Below are positions 24,221 through 34,280 of a DNA stretch of 35,543 bases, one piece after another. This DNA is from Bradyrhizobium sacchari. Its GTDB lineage: Bacteria > Pseudomonadota > Alphaproteobacteria > Rhizobiales > Xanthobacteraceae. The stretch is taken from the NCBI RefSeq assembly GCF_002068095.1, contig NZ_LWIG01000014.1:131093-166635 (forward strand), given 5' to 3'. A program made the translations under genes and the position numbers. Below the pieces are notes generated by a model. It had not been told where the DNA came from, did no database searches, and was given only the letters and a program-made list of their open reading frames with translations. Each line of letters starts with the position of its first letter. Within the stretch, counting starts at the first letter, position 1.

Positions 24221-25771
24221 CTACGAGGCCCTCGCGACCGCTTCACCAAGCAAGGACGCCACCGAGCGCCGGTCGGCCTTGCCATTGGCGTTGACGGGAA
24301 TGTCCTCCAGCCAGATGAACCGGCTCGGCACCATGTAGGCGGGAAGGCGCGCGGCGCAGTGCTGGCGCAAATCGCTGTCCGCCGTTCTTGCACCCGAATA
24401 GGCTGCGAGGAGCCGACTTGCTCCGGTGGCGTCGTGAAGCACCACAGCGAGGGCTCGGGTGATCCCCTTGCAGGCCACCAGCGCGTGGTCGATCTCCTCC
24501 AGCTCGACCCGATATCCCCGAAGCTTGACCTGATTGTCGGCGCGGCCGCGGAAACGGAGCACGCCCGTTCCAGCTTCGGCCTCCACGAGGTCGCCGGTCC
24601 GATAGAGGATCGACCGATAGCCGTCGATCAACGGGTCCTGACAGAAGCGGCGAGCGGTCTCTTGCGGATTGTTGATGTAGCCGAGCCCCACGCCCGGACC
24701 GCCGAGCCACAACTCACCGGCAGTGCCGGTGGCGACCGGCTTCATGTCCTCGTCCAGAATCCGGTAGCTGAAATTGGGGTTGAGCTGCCCCAGCGGAGCC
24801 AACCCGTCGGCAGTGTCGAAAACGGACTCGACGATCTCGAACCCGCTGCAGATGCAACTCGTCTCGGTCGGTCCGTAGCAATTGATCAGCTTCGCCTTGC
24901 CGGCAAAGGCATCGTGGAACCGACGCAGCCGGGCCAGCGGAAATCCCTCGCCACCGAACATGAACCGGCTGACGCTCGGCAACCACTGGGGACCCAGCAG
25001 ATGCATGGAGTCGAGGAACATGAAGAGAGTCGGCACGGCGAAGAAGAACGTGCACTGATGCCTCGTGATCTCGGATACCAGCTCCGCAGGCGGCCTCCCC
25101 TTCAGCGCGTCCAGCGCGACAATGGCCGCTCCGTTCAGCAATCCTGCATAGATGTCGAAGACCGAATTGTCGAAATAGATCGGGTTGACGTTCGTCAGCC
25201 GGTCTTGCGGTCCAATTCCAAGATCGCTTTTCGCCCACGCAACGAGGTGAAGCACCCCTTGATGGGGAATGACCACGCCCTTCGGCTCGCCCGTCGATCC
25301 GGACGTAAACATGACATAGGCGGGATCGGCCCCGGTGATCCCTGACGTCAGCGGCAGATTGTCGTCGCCGAGTTTCGAAACGACATGATGCAAGGCCGCT
25401 CTGGTGCCTGCATCGCCGATCACCGTGCGCGGGCCGGATCCTTCGCGCACGCTGACGATCAGCGCGGGCCGGCACCGCTCCAGCATCAACCGTGCACGTT
25501 CCGCCGGGGCCGCGGGATCGAGGAATGCGTAAGGCGCCCCTAACTTGATGCAGGCCATCGCGAGGGCATAAGCCTCTGCAATCTTCGGCAGTTCGAGGCA
25601 CACTACGGCGCCCTTGCTCACGCCCTGCGACGTCAGCCATCGCGCCAACCGATTTGCCGACTTGTTCAGCTCTGCAAACGTGAAGTGGTCGCCCTCGCAG
25701 ATCAGGGCGACCGCGTCCGGCGAAGACGCCACGACCTCTTCGAAGCGCAGTCCGAGATTATGGGCGGTCAT
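24221..25771 (-). CDS. Amino-acid adenylation (NRPS A-domain) protein
   Basis: The 516-residue stand-alone adenylation protein has the core motifs in order: A3 FTSGSTGEPKG at about 155-165, A4 YFDNSVFDIY with D201, A5 NCYGPTETS at 298-305, A7 YRTGDL at 390, A8 GRADNQVKLRGYRVELEEID (409-428), and A10 NGKAD with K498. D201 and K498 imply an amino acid substrate. A hand alignment gives the pocket code D-N-F-F-M-G-C-C-I-K, which I do not recognise. Relative to DltA, the block FMFGGEG has Gly273 at the position of DltA's selective cysteine. It should load the neighbouring carrier protein. The start overlaps the methyltransferase stop by four bases. No condensation or thioesterase domain is present. 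Confidence 0.88.
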   Translation of the reverse strand: MTAHNLGLRFEEVVASSPDAVALICEGDHFTFAELNKSANRLARWLTSQGVSKGAVVCLELPKIAEAYALAMACIKLGAPYAFLDPAAPAERARLMLERCRPALIVSVREGSGPRTVIGDAGTRAALHHVVSKLGDDNLPLTSGITGADPAYVMFTSGSTGEPKGVVIPHQGVLHLVAWAKSDLGIGPQDRLTNVNPIYFDNSVFDIYAGLLNGAAIVALDALKGRPPAELVSEITRHQCTFFFAVPTLFMFLDSMHLLGPQWLPSVSRFMFGGEGFPLARLRRFHDAFAGKAKLINCYGPTETSCICSGFEIVESVFDTADGLAPLGQLNPNFSYRILDEDMKPVATGTAGELWLGGPGVGLGYINNPQETARRFCQDPLIDGYRSILYRTGDLVEAEAGTGVLRFRGRADNQVKLRGYRVELEEIDHALVACKGITRALAVVLHDATGASRLLAAYSGARTADSDLRQHCAARLPAYMVPSRFIWLEDIPVNANGKADRRSVASLLGEAVARAS

Positions 25772-26982
25772 ACCGACGCCCCCGCCGCTTCATGGCTGTC
25801 AGGATCAGCCGGCGCGAGCGCCAATGCCGGCACGATCTCGGCAAAATCCCGCCTGTTGAGCGCGATTACGGCCGCGGGCAATTGCGCATCCGGAAGCTCG
25901 GCCCGTAGCGCGTTCCCGAGCGCCATGCCGAGATGCTGAAGGAACGCGGCGGCCATCGGATCGGTTGCCAGCGGCCGGTCCTCATTCACCAAGTGCTTCA
26001 TGTCCGGCACGAGGCTGGTTTCGCCGGCGCAAGCTGCAACCGCCTGGTGATCGACACGCAGCACCACGTCGTAGCGATAACGGGTCAGTTCATAGCTTGA
26101 TCCCTGCTTGAGCAGGATTTCCGCCGCCCCTATCTGGGGGATGGCGTCCGAGATGCCCTGAAAATAGTTGGGGTCGATGACCAGTTCGCGCTCCTGCGCG
26201 ATCGAAAGGAAAATCTTTCGCTCGAGCGACGCACCCGTTGCTCCCGGTGCTGCCTTCGCGGCTTGAACCTCGCGATGGAAGGCCGGCAGCAGTTCGAGGT
26301 TGCGAACGTCGCCGACAAAAATGTGACCTCGAGGAGCAACCAGGTTGACGGCTCGTTCCAAGACCGTGTGCAGATATTCAATGCCCGGAAAATATTGCAC
26401 GACCGAATTGAGCACCACCGCGTCGAACGAATGCGGCGACAGACTTCCCAGATCCGTGGCTTCCCGCTCGAGAAATTCAACATGCCGAAGCTCTGGCCTC
26501 GACTGCGCAAACGCGCGCAACCGGTGAACGGCGACCGGCGAAAGGTCGGTCCCGCAATACACATCACACCCGGGCGCGAGCTGCTCGACGAGCAGCCCGA
26601 CTCCACATCCGATTTCCAGTACCCGCCGTGCACCGAGGGCACGAATGCGCTGGACTGTGCGATCCAGCCAATCGACCATTTCGGGCTCGGGAATGGGCTT
26701 ATTGGTGAAGTTGCTGGTCCAGCCTACGAACGAGGGCGCAAGACTATCAGCATCGTGGCGATAGGCTTGATCGAAAGCACGGCGCCATTGCGCAACTCTC
26801 CGATCCGCCTCCGCCTGCAGGTGGCTCGATTTGCCGGCGCTCAGACGATCGGGATCGATCGCGACGAACGCGATCTCGAACTGGCGGCCATCGTGGCTCC
26901 GCTCGAAGCTGATGACGGCATCGGCCACGTCCGGGTGCGCCATCAGCGCACGCGCAATCTCGTTCATCGGCAGCGCAGGCAA
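25768..26982 (-). CDS. Free-standing NRPS-type methyltransferase
   Basis: The 404-residue protein resembles N-methyltransferase domains normally inserted inside NRPS adenylation domains. Residues 6-45 (IARALMAHPDVADAVISFER) look like the A-domain segment after A8. Then come VGWTSNFTNKPIPEPEMVDW, the SAM-binding VLEIGCGVGLL at 121-131, GTDLSPVA, and VVLNSVVQYFPGIEYL; an end region (PAAVIALNRRDFAEI) recalls A10. It therefore seems cut out of a larger enzyme. The long frame to 27045 is misleading: TTG at 26982 is six bases after a perfect AAGGAGG (26989-26995). It is first in the operon. The methyl acceptor, perhaps the amino group of the activated amino acid, is inferred from the domain type. 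Confidence 0.8.
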   Translation of the reverse strand: MPALPMNEIARALMAHPDVADAVISFERSHDGRQFEIAFVAIDPDRLSAGKSSHLQAEADRRVAQWRRAFDQAYRHDADSLAPSFVGWTSNFTNKPIPEPEMVDWLDRTVQRIRALGARRVLEIGCGVGLLVEQLAPGCDVYCGTDLSPVAVHRLRAFAQSRPELRHVEFLEREATDLGSLSPHSFDAVVLNSVVQYFPGIEYLHTVLERAVNLVAPRGHIFVGDVRNLELLPAFHREVQAAKAAPGATGASLERKIFLSIAQERELVIDPNYFQGISDAIPQIGAAEILLKQGSSYELTRYRYDVVLRVDHQAVAACAGETSLVPDMKHLVNEDRPLATDPMAAAFLQHLGMALGNALRAELPDAQLPAAVIALNRRDFAEIVPALALAPADPDSHEAAGASV

Positions 26983-26988
26983 CGGAAA

Positions 26989-26995
26989 CCTCCTT
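26989..26995 (-). promoter_or_regulatory. Consensus ribosome-binding site for a TTG start
   Basis: AAGGAGG is perfectly complementary to the 3' end of 16S rRNA. It is six bases before TTG at 26982 and decides the methyltransferase start. Confidence 0.8.
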
Positions 26996-27046
26996 TTGCA
27001 GCCGGCAGGCAACTGAACACACCGAGAGCGCGTCTCGCACCGCACG

Positions 27047-27064
27047 ATGTGAGAGGATTCACAT
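27047..27064. promoter_or_regulatory. Inverted repeat upstream of the NRPS-like operon
   Basis: ATGTGA-GAGGAT-TCACAT is a perfect six-base repeat about 65 bases before the TTG start. It could bind a dimeric regulator. A second repeat, GGGATG-CGCGAA-CATCCC, lies at 27156-27173 in the same leader or promoter region. Confidence 0.45.
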
Positions 27065-27265
27065 GTCTGCAGCGGGAACTTGCTGAATGCCGCCGATAGC
27101 CTCTCGCATTTCTAGAGGGCGGCCGGTTAAGCAACCTTAAATGTGATGCACGCCTGGGATGCGCGAACATCCCGATTTCCGTTCCTGAATGAGGTGATTT
27201 TCACTTAATCCACGGCGGTTCGGCCCGGGATGACGCGCCGGACGGCGCCTACCTGCACGCAAAGC

Positions 27266-27297
27266 AAGACCCCCGCGCCGTAGGCCGCGGGGGTCTT
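27266..27297 (-). terminator. hppA terminator
   Basis: A perfect 12-base stem, AAGACCCCCGCG (27266-27277) with CGCGGGGGTCTT (27286-27297), encloses CCGTAGGC. It lies 20 bases after the hppA stop and separates hppA from the downstream methyltransferase operon. The following T-content is modest. Confidence 0.8.
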
Positions 27298-27317
27298 CAT
27301 TTCCAGTGATGGCTGCC

Positions 27318-29438
<2,121 letters not shown>

Positions 29439-29512
29439 GTGATTTTTGCCTCAGATCCTTGATGTACCCCCGGCGCCTTTTGTTGTCCGTCGTGCGGTGC
29501 AGCGCCTTGATT

Positions 29513-29547
29513 TTGAACAAAGCCGCCCCTTTCCCGAAGGGACGGCT
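29513..29547 (-). terminator. thiL terminator
   Basis: AGCCG-C-CCCTT pairs with AAGGG-A-CGGCT (29521-29547) around TCCCG, followed on the minus strand by TTTGTTC. It lies between thiL and hppA, so hppA should have its own promoter in 29439-29512. Confidence 0.65.
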
Positions 29548-29670
29548 CCAGTCAGCCACAAGCTTGCCAAAATCAAATTGAGGGTGCAACGCCGGATAGA
29601 GCCGAAAAGACCGATCTCGGCAGGTATTTAGACGAACCTTGAGAGCCTGCCCGTCGGTTTGGAGCAATTC

Positions 29671-30672
29671 CTAGAAGTGACTATAGGATAGGCGTTTCAA
29701 GGCCAGTTCCTGGCCCTGCCCATCCAGGAAGCGCGGGCGCTCCGGGCCCGCGATGATCGTGCCTATGACCGAGACGGCAACGCCGACGGCTCGCCCCGCA
29801 GCAATCAGCCCATCGCTTTGCGCCGGCGGCACCGTGCACAGCACCTCGTAATCATCCCCCCCGGCCAGCAACGTCTCGACGCCAACGACGTTACGGGCAA
29901 TCAGCCCCGCCGCCGCAGCCGAGAGCGGCACGCTCGCCACCTCGACCGCCGCCGAGACGCCGGAGGCGGCGCAGAGCTTCGCGAGGTCGCCGGCGAGGCC
30001 GTCGGAGACGTCCATCGCGGCCGACGCATGTTCGCGCACGGCCTGCGCCAGCGCGTTGCGCGGCTGCGGCATGCGATAGCGCGACACCAGCAAATCCCGC
30101 GCAGCGGAATCAGACATGAGGGCCCCGGCCACCGCGCCGCCGGTGAGCACGTCAAGGCCGAGCGCGGCATCGCCGATCGTGCCGGTCACCAGGATACGAT
30201 CGCCGGCCCTGGCGCCGGTGCGGCCGACCATCCGTCCCTTCGGCACGCGGCCGAAGGCGGTGATCGAGATCATCTGCGGTCCCGGCGTCGACACCGTGTC
30301 GCCGCCGAGCAGCGGACAGCCGAAGCTCTTCGCGTCCTCGCCCAGCGCGTCCGCAAACGGCCGGAGCCAGGAGTCTTCCTTGCTGCGCAGCGCCAGCGTC
30401 AGCACGAAGCCGGCAGGCACTGCACCCTTGGCGGCGAGATCAGACAGATTCACCCGCAGCGCCTTGCGCGCGATGGTGTCAGGGGGATCGGCGGCAAGAT
30501 AATGCACGCCCTCGACCACGGCATCGGTGGTGACGACGATGTCGTCGCCGGATGAGGCCAGGATCGCGGCGTCGTCGACCAGCCCGAGCGCACCGGGATC
30601 GGTCGCCAGCGGCTTGAAATAACGCGCGATGAGGGAGTCTTCGGCGGAGGTTTGGTATTTGTCCTGCGTCAC
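29671..30672 (-). CDS. thiL: Thiamine-monophosphate kinase
   Basis: The 333-residue cytoplasmic enzyme phosphorylates thiamine monophosphate to thiamine pyrophosphate with ATP. It shows the PurM-like motifs: GLVDDAAIL near the start, VTTDAVVEGVHYL, KSFGCPLLGGDTVST, MDVSDGLAGDLAKL and GGDDYEVLCTVPP. The frame continues to 30813, but that part runs through a palindromic repeat. GTG at 30672 (VTQDKYQTSAEDSLIARYF) begins the conserved N-terminus. It is downstream of nusB, separated by the repeat element, and a terminator follows. Confidence 0.93.
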   Translation of the reverse strand: MTQDKYQTSAEDSLIARYFKPLATDPGALGLVDDAAILASSGDDIVVTTDAVVEGVHYLAADPPDTIARKALRVNLSDLAAKGAVPAGFVLTLALRSKEDSWLRPFADALGEDAKSFGCPLLGGDTVSTPGPQMISITAFGRVPKGRMVGRTGARAGDRILVTGTIGDAALGLDVLTGGAVAGALMSDSAARDLLVSRYRMPQPRNALAQAVREHASAAMDVSDGLAGDLAKLCAASGVSAAVEVASVPLSAAAAGLIARNVVGVETLLAGGDDYEVLCTVPPAQSDGLIAAGRAVGVAVSVIGTIIAGPERPRFLDGQGQELALKRLSYSHF

Positions 30673-30682
30673 GATACCAGCT

Positions 30683-30829
30683 CCGTCATCCTGAGGTGCG
30701 AGCCCTTGCGAGCCTCGAAGGATGGACGGCCGAGGTGCGACCTCAGCGGCACGCCGCCGCCCTTCAAGGCCTCCGCTTCGCTCCGGCACCTCCAGCGACA
30801 ATGGCTTCGCCATTGCGCAGGGGTGACGG
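30683..30829. repeat. Palindromic intergenic repeat element
   Basis: The 147-base element begins CCGTCATCCTGAGG and ends GGGGTGACGG, so its ends are inverted repeats (CCGTCA/TGACGG). Inside are GAGGTGCGAGCCC hairpins and CAATGGCTTCGCCATTG. It lies between nusB and thiL. The first part matches the shorter copy at 13281-13323. This is a REP-like family known in Bradyrhizobium. Confidence 0.7.
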
Positions 30830-30853
30830 CTACGGCGGAAGTCGTTGTCTCAA

Positions 30854-31351
30854 TTACCCGCGCCCGAACTCATCGCCGCGAAACTGGCGGCCGATCTGGT
30901 CGAGCACGGCATTGACCATGCCGGTCTCCTCGCGATCGACGAAGGCATTGGCGACGTCGACATATTCGGAGACGACGACACGGCCCGGCACGTCCTTGCG
31001 ATGCTGGAGCTCATAGGCCCCGGCCCGCAGCACCGCGCGCAGGATCGCCTCGATCCGCTTCAGGGGCCAGCCTTTCGACAGCGCCTCGTCGATCAGGGGA
31101 TCGAGCTTCTTCTGGTCGCGGACGACACCGGAGACGACGTCGCGGAAGAAGGCGGCTTCCGCCGGCAGATACGTGTCGCCCTCGACCTCGTTGCCGAGCC
31201 AGTGGCTCTCGAACTCGGCGAATATGTCGTTGATGCCGGCGCCTGCGATGTCCATCTGGTACAGCGCCTGCACGGCCGCGAGGCGGGCCGCACCGCGCCG
31301 GTTCGCCTTCTTCTCGTTGAGCCCCGCCGGCTTCTTGGTGTTGTCAGCCAT
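30854..31351 (-). CDS. nusB: Transcription antitermination protein NusB
   Basis: The 165-residue protein is an RNA-binding antitermination factor that joins NusE at boxA in rRNA leaders. The core is RRGAARLAAVQALYQMDIAG at the N-terminus, WPLKRIEAILRAVLRAGAYEL and the end VVVSEYVDVANAFVDREETGMVN (in parts), as expected. The frame continues upstream to 31414, overlapping ribH. ATG at 31351 (MADNTKKPAG) is four bases after the ribH stop and gives the right length. It belongs to the ribD-ribE-ribH-nusB series common in alphaproteobacteria. Confidence 0.95.
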   Translation of the reverse strand: MADNTKKPAGLNEKKANRRGAARLAAVQALYQMDIAGAGINDIFAEFESHWLGNEVEGDTYLPAEAAFFRDVVSGVVRDQKKLDPLIDEALSKGWPLKRIEAILRAVLRAGAYELQHRKDVPGRVVVSEYVDVANAFVDREETGMVNAVLDQIGRQFRGDEFGRG

Positions 31352-31355
31352 GGCT

Positions 31356-31847
31356 TCAGGCCCGCGCCAGGCGGCGTTTGATGCGCAGCATCGCAAGCGC
31401 CGCGCGCGCGGCATCGCCGCCCTTGTCGAGTTCGCTGGCGCGGGCCCGCGCCCAGGCCTGCGCTTCGGTGTTGACGGTGAGAATGCCGTTGCCGAGCGGC
31501 AGCTTCCGCGCCACCGCGAGGTCCATCAGCGCGCGGGCGGATTCCTGCGAGACGATCTCGAAATGGATGGTGTCGCCGCGGATCACGCAGCCAAGCGCGA
31601 TGACCGCGTCATAGGGCCTGCCGTTCGCCGCCGCGGCATCGACCGCGATGGCCACCGCGGCCGGGATCTCCAGCGCGCCGGGAACCGTGATGACGTCATG
31701 GGTCAGACCGGCCGCCTTCAGCTCGGCCACCGCGCCGTCGAGCAGCGCGTCCTGGAGGTCGTCATAGAACCGCGCCTCGACAATCAGCGCGCGTGCGCCG
31801 GAAATGTCGGTCTGGTCCTTCAGGGGTGCGCGCCGCGCGTCTGCCAT
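31356..31847 (-). CDS. ribH: 6,7-dimethyl-8-ribityllumazine synthase
   Basis: The 163-residue enzyme condenses 5-amino-6-ribitylaminouracil with 3,4-dihydroxybutanone phosphate. The signatures are [44 protein letters not shown] with the proton-donor histidine, and [10 protein letters not shown]. The start is ATG at 31847. nusB follows by four bases. Upstream is a 180-base gap containing a repeat, after ribE. Confidence 0.96.
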   Translation of the reverse strand: MADARRAPLKDQTDISGARALIVEARFYDDLQDALLDGAVAELKAAGLTHDVITVPGALEIPAAVAIAVDAAAANGRPYDAVIALGCVIRGDTIHFEIVSQESARALMDLAVARKLPLGNGILTVNTEAQAWARARASELDKGGDAARAALAMLRIKRRLARA

Positions 31848-31916
31848 CGTTCAATCCGTTTCGAAAGGGGTCGGCGCTATGTAGTCGCCGCCAGAGGCTA
31901 AGCCAAGTTTTAAACT

Positions 31917-32017
31917 GTCATTCCGGGGCGATGCGAAGCAACGAACCCGGAATCTCGAGATTCTCAGGTGCGCAATTGCGCACCGTAGTTCGGCTCTTCG
32001 AGCCGCCCCGGAATGAC
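31917..32017. repeat. Palindromic repeat between ribE and ribH
   Basis: The ends GTCATTCCGGGGC (31917-31929) and GCCCCGGAATGAC (32005-32017) are perfect 13-base inverted repeats. Inside are the palindromes AATCTCGAGATT (31951-31962) and GGTGCGCAATTGCGCACC (31967-31984). The 101-base element sits in the ribE-ribH gap and resembles common Bradyrhizobium intergenic repeats. Confidence 0.75.
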
Positions 32018-32027
32018 GGCTTCGCCG

Positions 32028-32636
32028 TCACTTCATTTCCGTCAGCCGCGCCGCGTAGCGGGCCATCAGGTCGACCTCGATATTGACCTCGGCCCCCGCC
32101 TTCCAGCCGCCGATCGTCGTGACCGTCAGTGTGTGCGGGATGATCAGCACCGAAAAGGTCACGTCTGCAACCGTATTGATCGTCAGCGAGACGCCGTCGA
32201 GCGTGATCGAGCCCTTGGTGGCGATGAAGCGCGCCAGCTCGCGCGTCGTCGAGAGTACGAACCGGGCCATGTCGGGCAGGTCCTCGCGGCTGACGATCGT
32301 GGCGATACCGTCGGCATGGCCGGCGACGATATGGCCGCCGAGCTCATCGCCGATCTTCAGCGCGCGCTCGAGATTGAGCCTCGTTCCCACCTTCCAGTGC
32401 TTTGCCGTCGTCAGCGCCAGCGTCTCGGCGGCGGCGTCGACGTCGAACCACGTTTTGCCGTCGGCAACGCCCGAGGCCACCACCGTCAGGCAGACGCCAT
32501 TGCAGGCGATCGAGGCGCCGTCGGCAATGGTGGTCTGATCGTAGCGGCAGGCAATGCGCAGCCGGTGCAGCTGCCCCTGCGCCGTTGGCGTGAAGCTGAC
32601 GATCTCGCCGATATCGGTGACAATGCCGGTGAACAT
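32028..32636 (-). CDS. ribE: Riboflavin synthase alpha chain
   Basis: The 202-residue protein has two tandem lumazine-binding domains, each forming a six-stranded barrel. The first begins MFTGIVTDIGEIVS, with IACNGVCLTVV. The second contains GHIVAGHADGIATI and GSITLDGVSLTINTV. It makes riboflavin from two lumazine molecules. The longer frame to 32831 runs inside ribD. ATG at 32636 is the usual start and lies one base after the ribD stop codon, so translation is likely coupled. Confidence 0.95.
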   Translation of the reverse strand: MFTGIVTDIGEIVSFTPTAQGQLHRLRIACRYDQTTIADGASIACNGVCLTVVASGVADGKTWFDVDAAAETLALTTAKHWKVGTRLNLERALKIGDELGGHIVAGHADGIATIVSREDLPDMARFVLSTTRELARFIATKGSITLDGVSLTINTVADVTFSVLIIPHTLTVTTIGGWKAGAEVNIEVDLMARYAARLTEMK

Positions 32637-32637
32637 G

Positions 32638-33786
32638 TTAGGCGCGCTCGTAGATGGTGAGAGTATCGTGACCGAATGTCTCGCTAGCATGAACCTTGTA
32701 GGCCTGCGACTGCGTGATTTTCGACAGGGGCAATGCATCGAGCGCATCGACGCCGCCTTCGCCGACCGCTTCCGTCCCGCGGAACAGCCAGATCTCGTCG
32801 ACGAGGTCGGCCGCGACGAATGAGGCCGCAACGCGGCTGCCGCCCTCGACCATCAGCCGCGAGATGCCCTTCTCCGCCAGCGCATGCAGCACGGCTGGAA
32901 GATCGAGCCCGGATGCACTGCCTGGAGGCATGCGCATGATTTGCGCACCGGCAGCGCCAAGGCGGGTCGCGGCCGCAGCTTCTGCGAGTTCAGAACCGAT
33001 CACCCAGAGCGGCGTCTCGCGCGCGGAGCGCACAAGCTGGCTCGAGGCCGGAATGCGCAGGCTCCGGTCGAGCAACACCCGCACCGGCGAGCGCGCCGCC
33101 ATGCCGGGGAGCCGGCAGTTGAGCTGCGGATCGTCTGCCAGCACCGTGCCGATGCCGACCAGGATGGCGTCGCTCTGCGCGCGAAGAAGATGCACGCGAT
33201 CGCGAACGGCCTCGCCGGTGATCGCGACCGGCTTGCGGCCGGCGGCGCCGATCTTGCCATCGGGAGAAACGGCGAGCTTCAGGATCACATGCGGACGCCC
33301 GTCCCGGATGCGGCGGAAATGCCCGGCGTGGTCGAACGCGGCCTCTGCCGCACACAGACCGACATCCACCGCGATGCCGGCGGCACGCAAGCGCGCATGG
33401 CCCTGGCCCGCCACATCCGGATTGGGATCTTCGATCGCCGCCACCACGCGCTTGATACCCGCGGCAATGATCGCGTCGGCGCAAGGCGGCGACTTCCCAA
33501 AATGCGAGCACGGCTCGAGGGTGACGTAGAGCGTGGCGCCCCGCGCCGCTTCGCCCGCGCGCCGCAGCGCCTCGGGCTCGCCATGCGGCCGTCCACCGGG
33601 CTGCGTCCAGCCGCGGCCGACGATGACGCCGTCCTTGACGATCACGGCGCCCACGGCCGGATTGGGCCAGGTCCGCCCCTGCCCGCGCCTACCCAGCGAG
33701 AGAGCAAGCTCCATGAAGCGGCGGTCGGCCTCTTTGGCGTCGCGGGCCTTCTGCGCGAACTGATCCTCCAATATGCGGAAGATCAT
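32638..33786 (-). CDS. ribD: Bifunctional riboflavin deaminase/reductase
   Basis: The 382-residue protein has a cytidine-deaminase-like domain (about 20-165) and a reductase domain (about 165-382), carrying out two successive steps of riboflavin synthesis. Zinc ligands are visible: the HGE of [11 protein letters not shown] and the cysteines in [12 protein letters not shown]. The reductase part has [16 protein letters not shown] and the end [13 protein letters not shown]. The family usually has HAE at the zinc site; here the middle residue is Gly, but the ligand His and catalytic Glu are kept. The start ATG overlaps the nrdR stop by four bases (ATGA). Confidence 0.95.
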   Translation of the reverse strand: MIFRILEDQFAQKARDAKEADRRFMELALSLGRRGQGRTWPNPAVGAVIVKDGVIVGRGWTQPGGRPHGEPEALRRAGEAARGATLYVTLEPCSHFGKSPPCADAIIAAGIKRVVAAIEDPNPDVAGQGHARLRAAGIAVDVGLCAAEAAFDHAGHFRRIRDGRPHVILKLAVSPDGKIGAAGRKPVAITGEAVRDRVHLLRAQSDAILVGIGTVLADDPQLNCRLPGMAARSPVRVLLDRSLRIPASSQLVRSARETPLWVIGSELAEAAAATRLGAAGAQIMRMPPGSASGLDLPAVLHALAEKGISRLMVEGGSRVAASFVAADLVDEIWLFRGTEAVGEGGVDALDALPLSKITQSQAYKVHASETFGHDTLTIYERA

Positions 33787-34265
33787 TTGCGGATCGCGGC
33801 GAGCCGCGCTTCCTCCTCACCGGAGAGCTCGCCGAGCACGTCGGCGAAATCCTTGGCTTCGCGGAAATTGCGGTACACCGAGGCGAAGCGCACATAGGCG
33901 ACGTCGTCGAGCGTGCGCAGATGCTCCATCACGGTCTCACCGATCACCTCCGAGGAGATCTCGGCCTCGCCCCCGGTCTCGAGCTCCCGCACGATGGTGG
34001 AGACCATCTTCTCCACCCGCTCCGGCTCGACCTGCCGCTTGCGTAAGCTGATCTGCACCGAGCGCATCAGCTTGTCACGGTCGAACGGCACGCGGCGGCC
34101 ATTGCGCTTGATCACCGTGAGCTCGCGCAGCTGCACGCGCTCGAAGGTGGTGAAGCGGAAATTGCAGGCGACGCACACGCGCCGCCTGCGGATCACGGAC
34201 GAGTCCTCTGTCGGACGCGAGTCCTTTACCTGCGTATCGAGACTGTTGCAGTTCGGACACCGCAT
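33783..34265 (-). CDS. nrdR: Transcriptional repressor NrdR
   Basis: The 160-residue repressor controls ribonucleotide reductase genes in response to dATP/ATP. The N-terminal zinc ribbon has C3, C6, C31 and C34 (MRCPNC ... [14 protein letters not shown]), followed by the ATP cone from about residue 49 ([20 protein letters not shown], split). The start is ATG at 34265, 15 bases after the glyA stop codon. NrdR boxes were not searched. The order glyA-nrdR-ribD is widely conserved in alphaproteobacteria. Confidence 0.95.
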   Translation of the reverse strand: MRCPNCNSLDTQVKDSRPTEDSSVIRRRRVCVACNFRFTTFERVQLRELTVIKRNGRRVPFDRDKLMRSVQISLRKRQVEPERVEKMVSTIVRELETGGEAEISSEVIGETVMEHLRTLDDVAYVRFASVYRNFREAKDFADVLGELSGEEEARLAAIRK

Positions 34266-34280
34266 CCGCTTGGCCTGACC

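Noticed and set aside
26983..27045. N-terminal extension of the methyltransferase to 27045
   Set aside because: A perfect ribosome-binding site lies inside this segment, six bases before TTG 26982, and the extra residues are Cys/Arg-rich and unlike the family.
31848..32027. FMN riboswitch upstream of ribH
   Set aside because: The conserved RFN core sequences are not seen; the stretch is explained by the palindromic repeat at 31917-32017.
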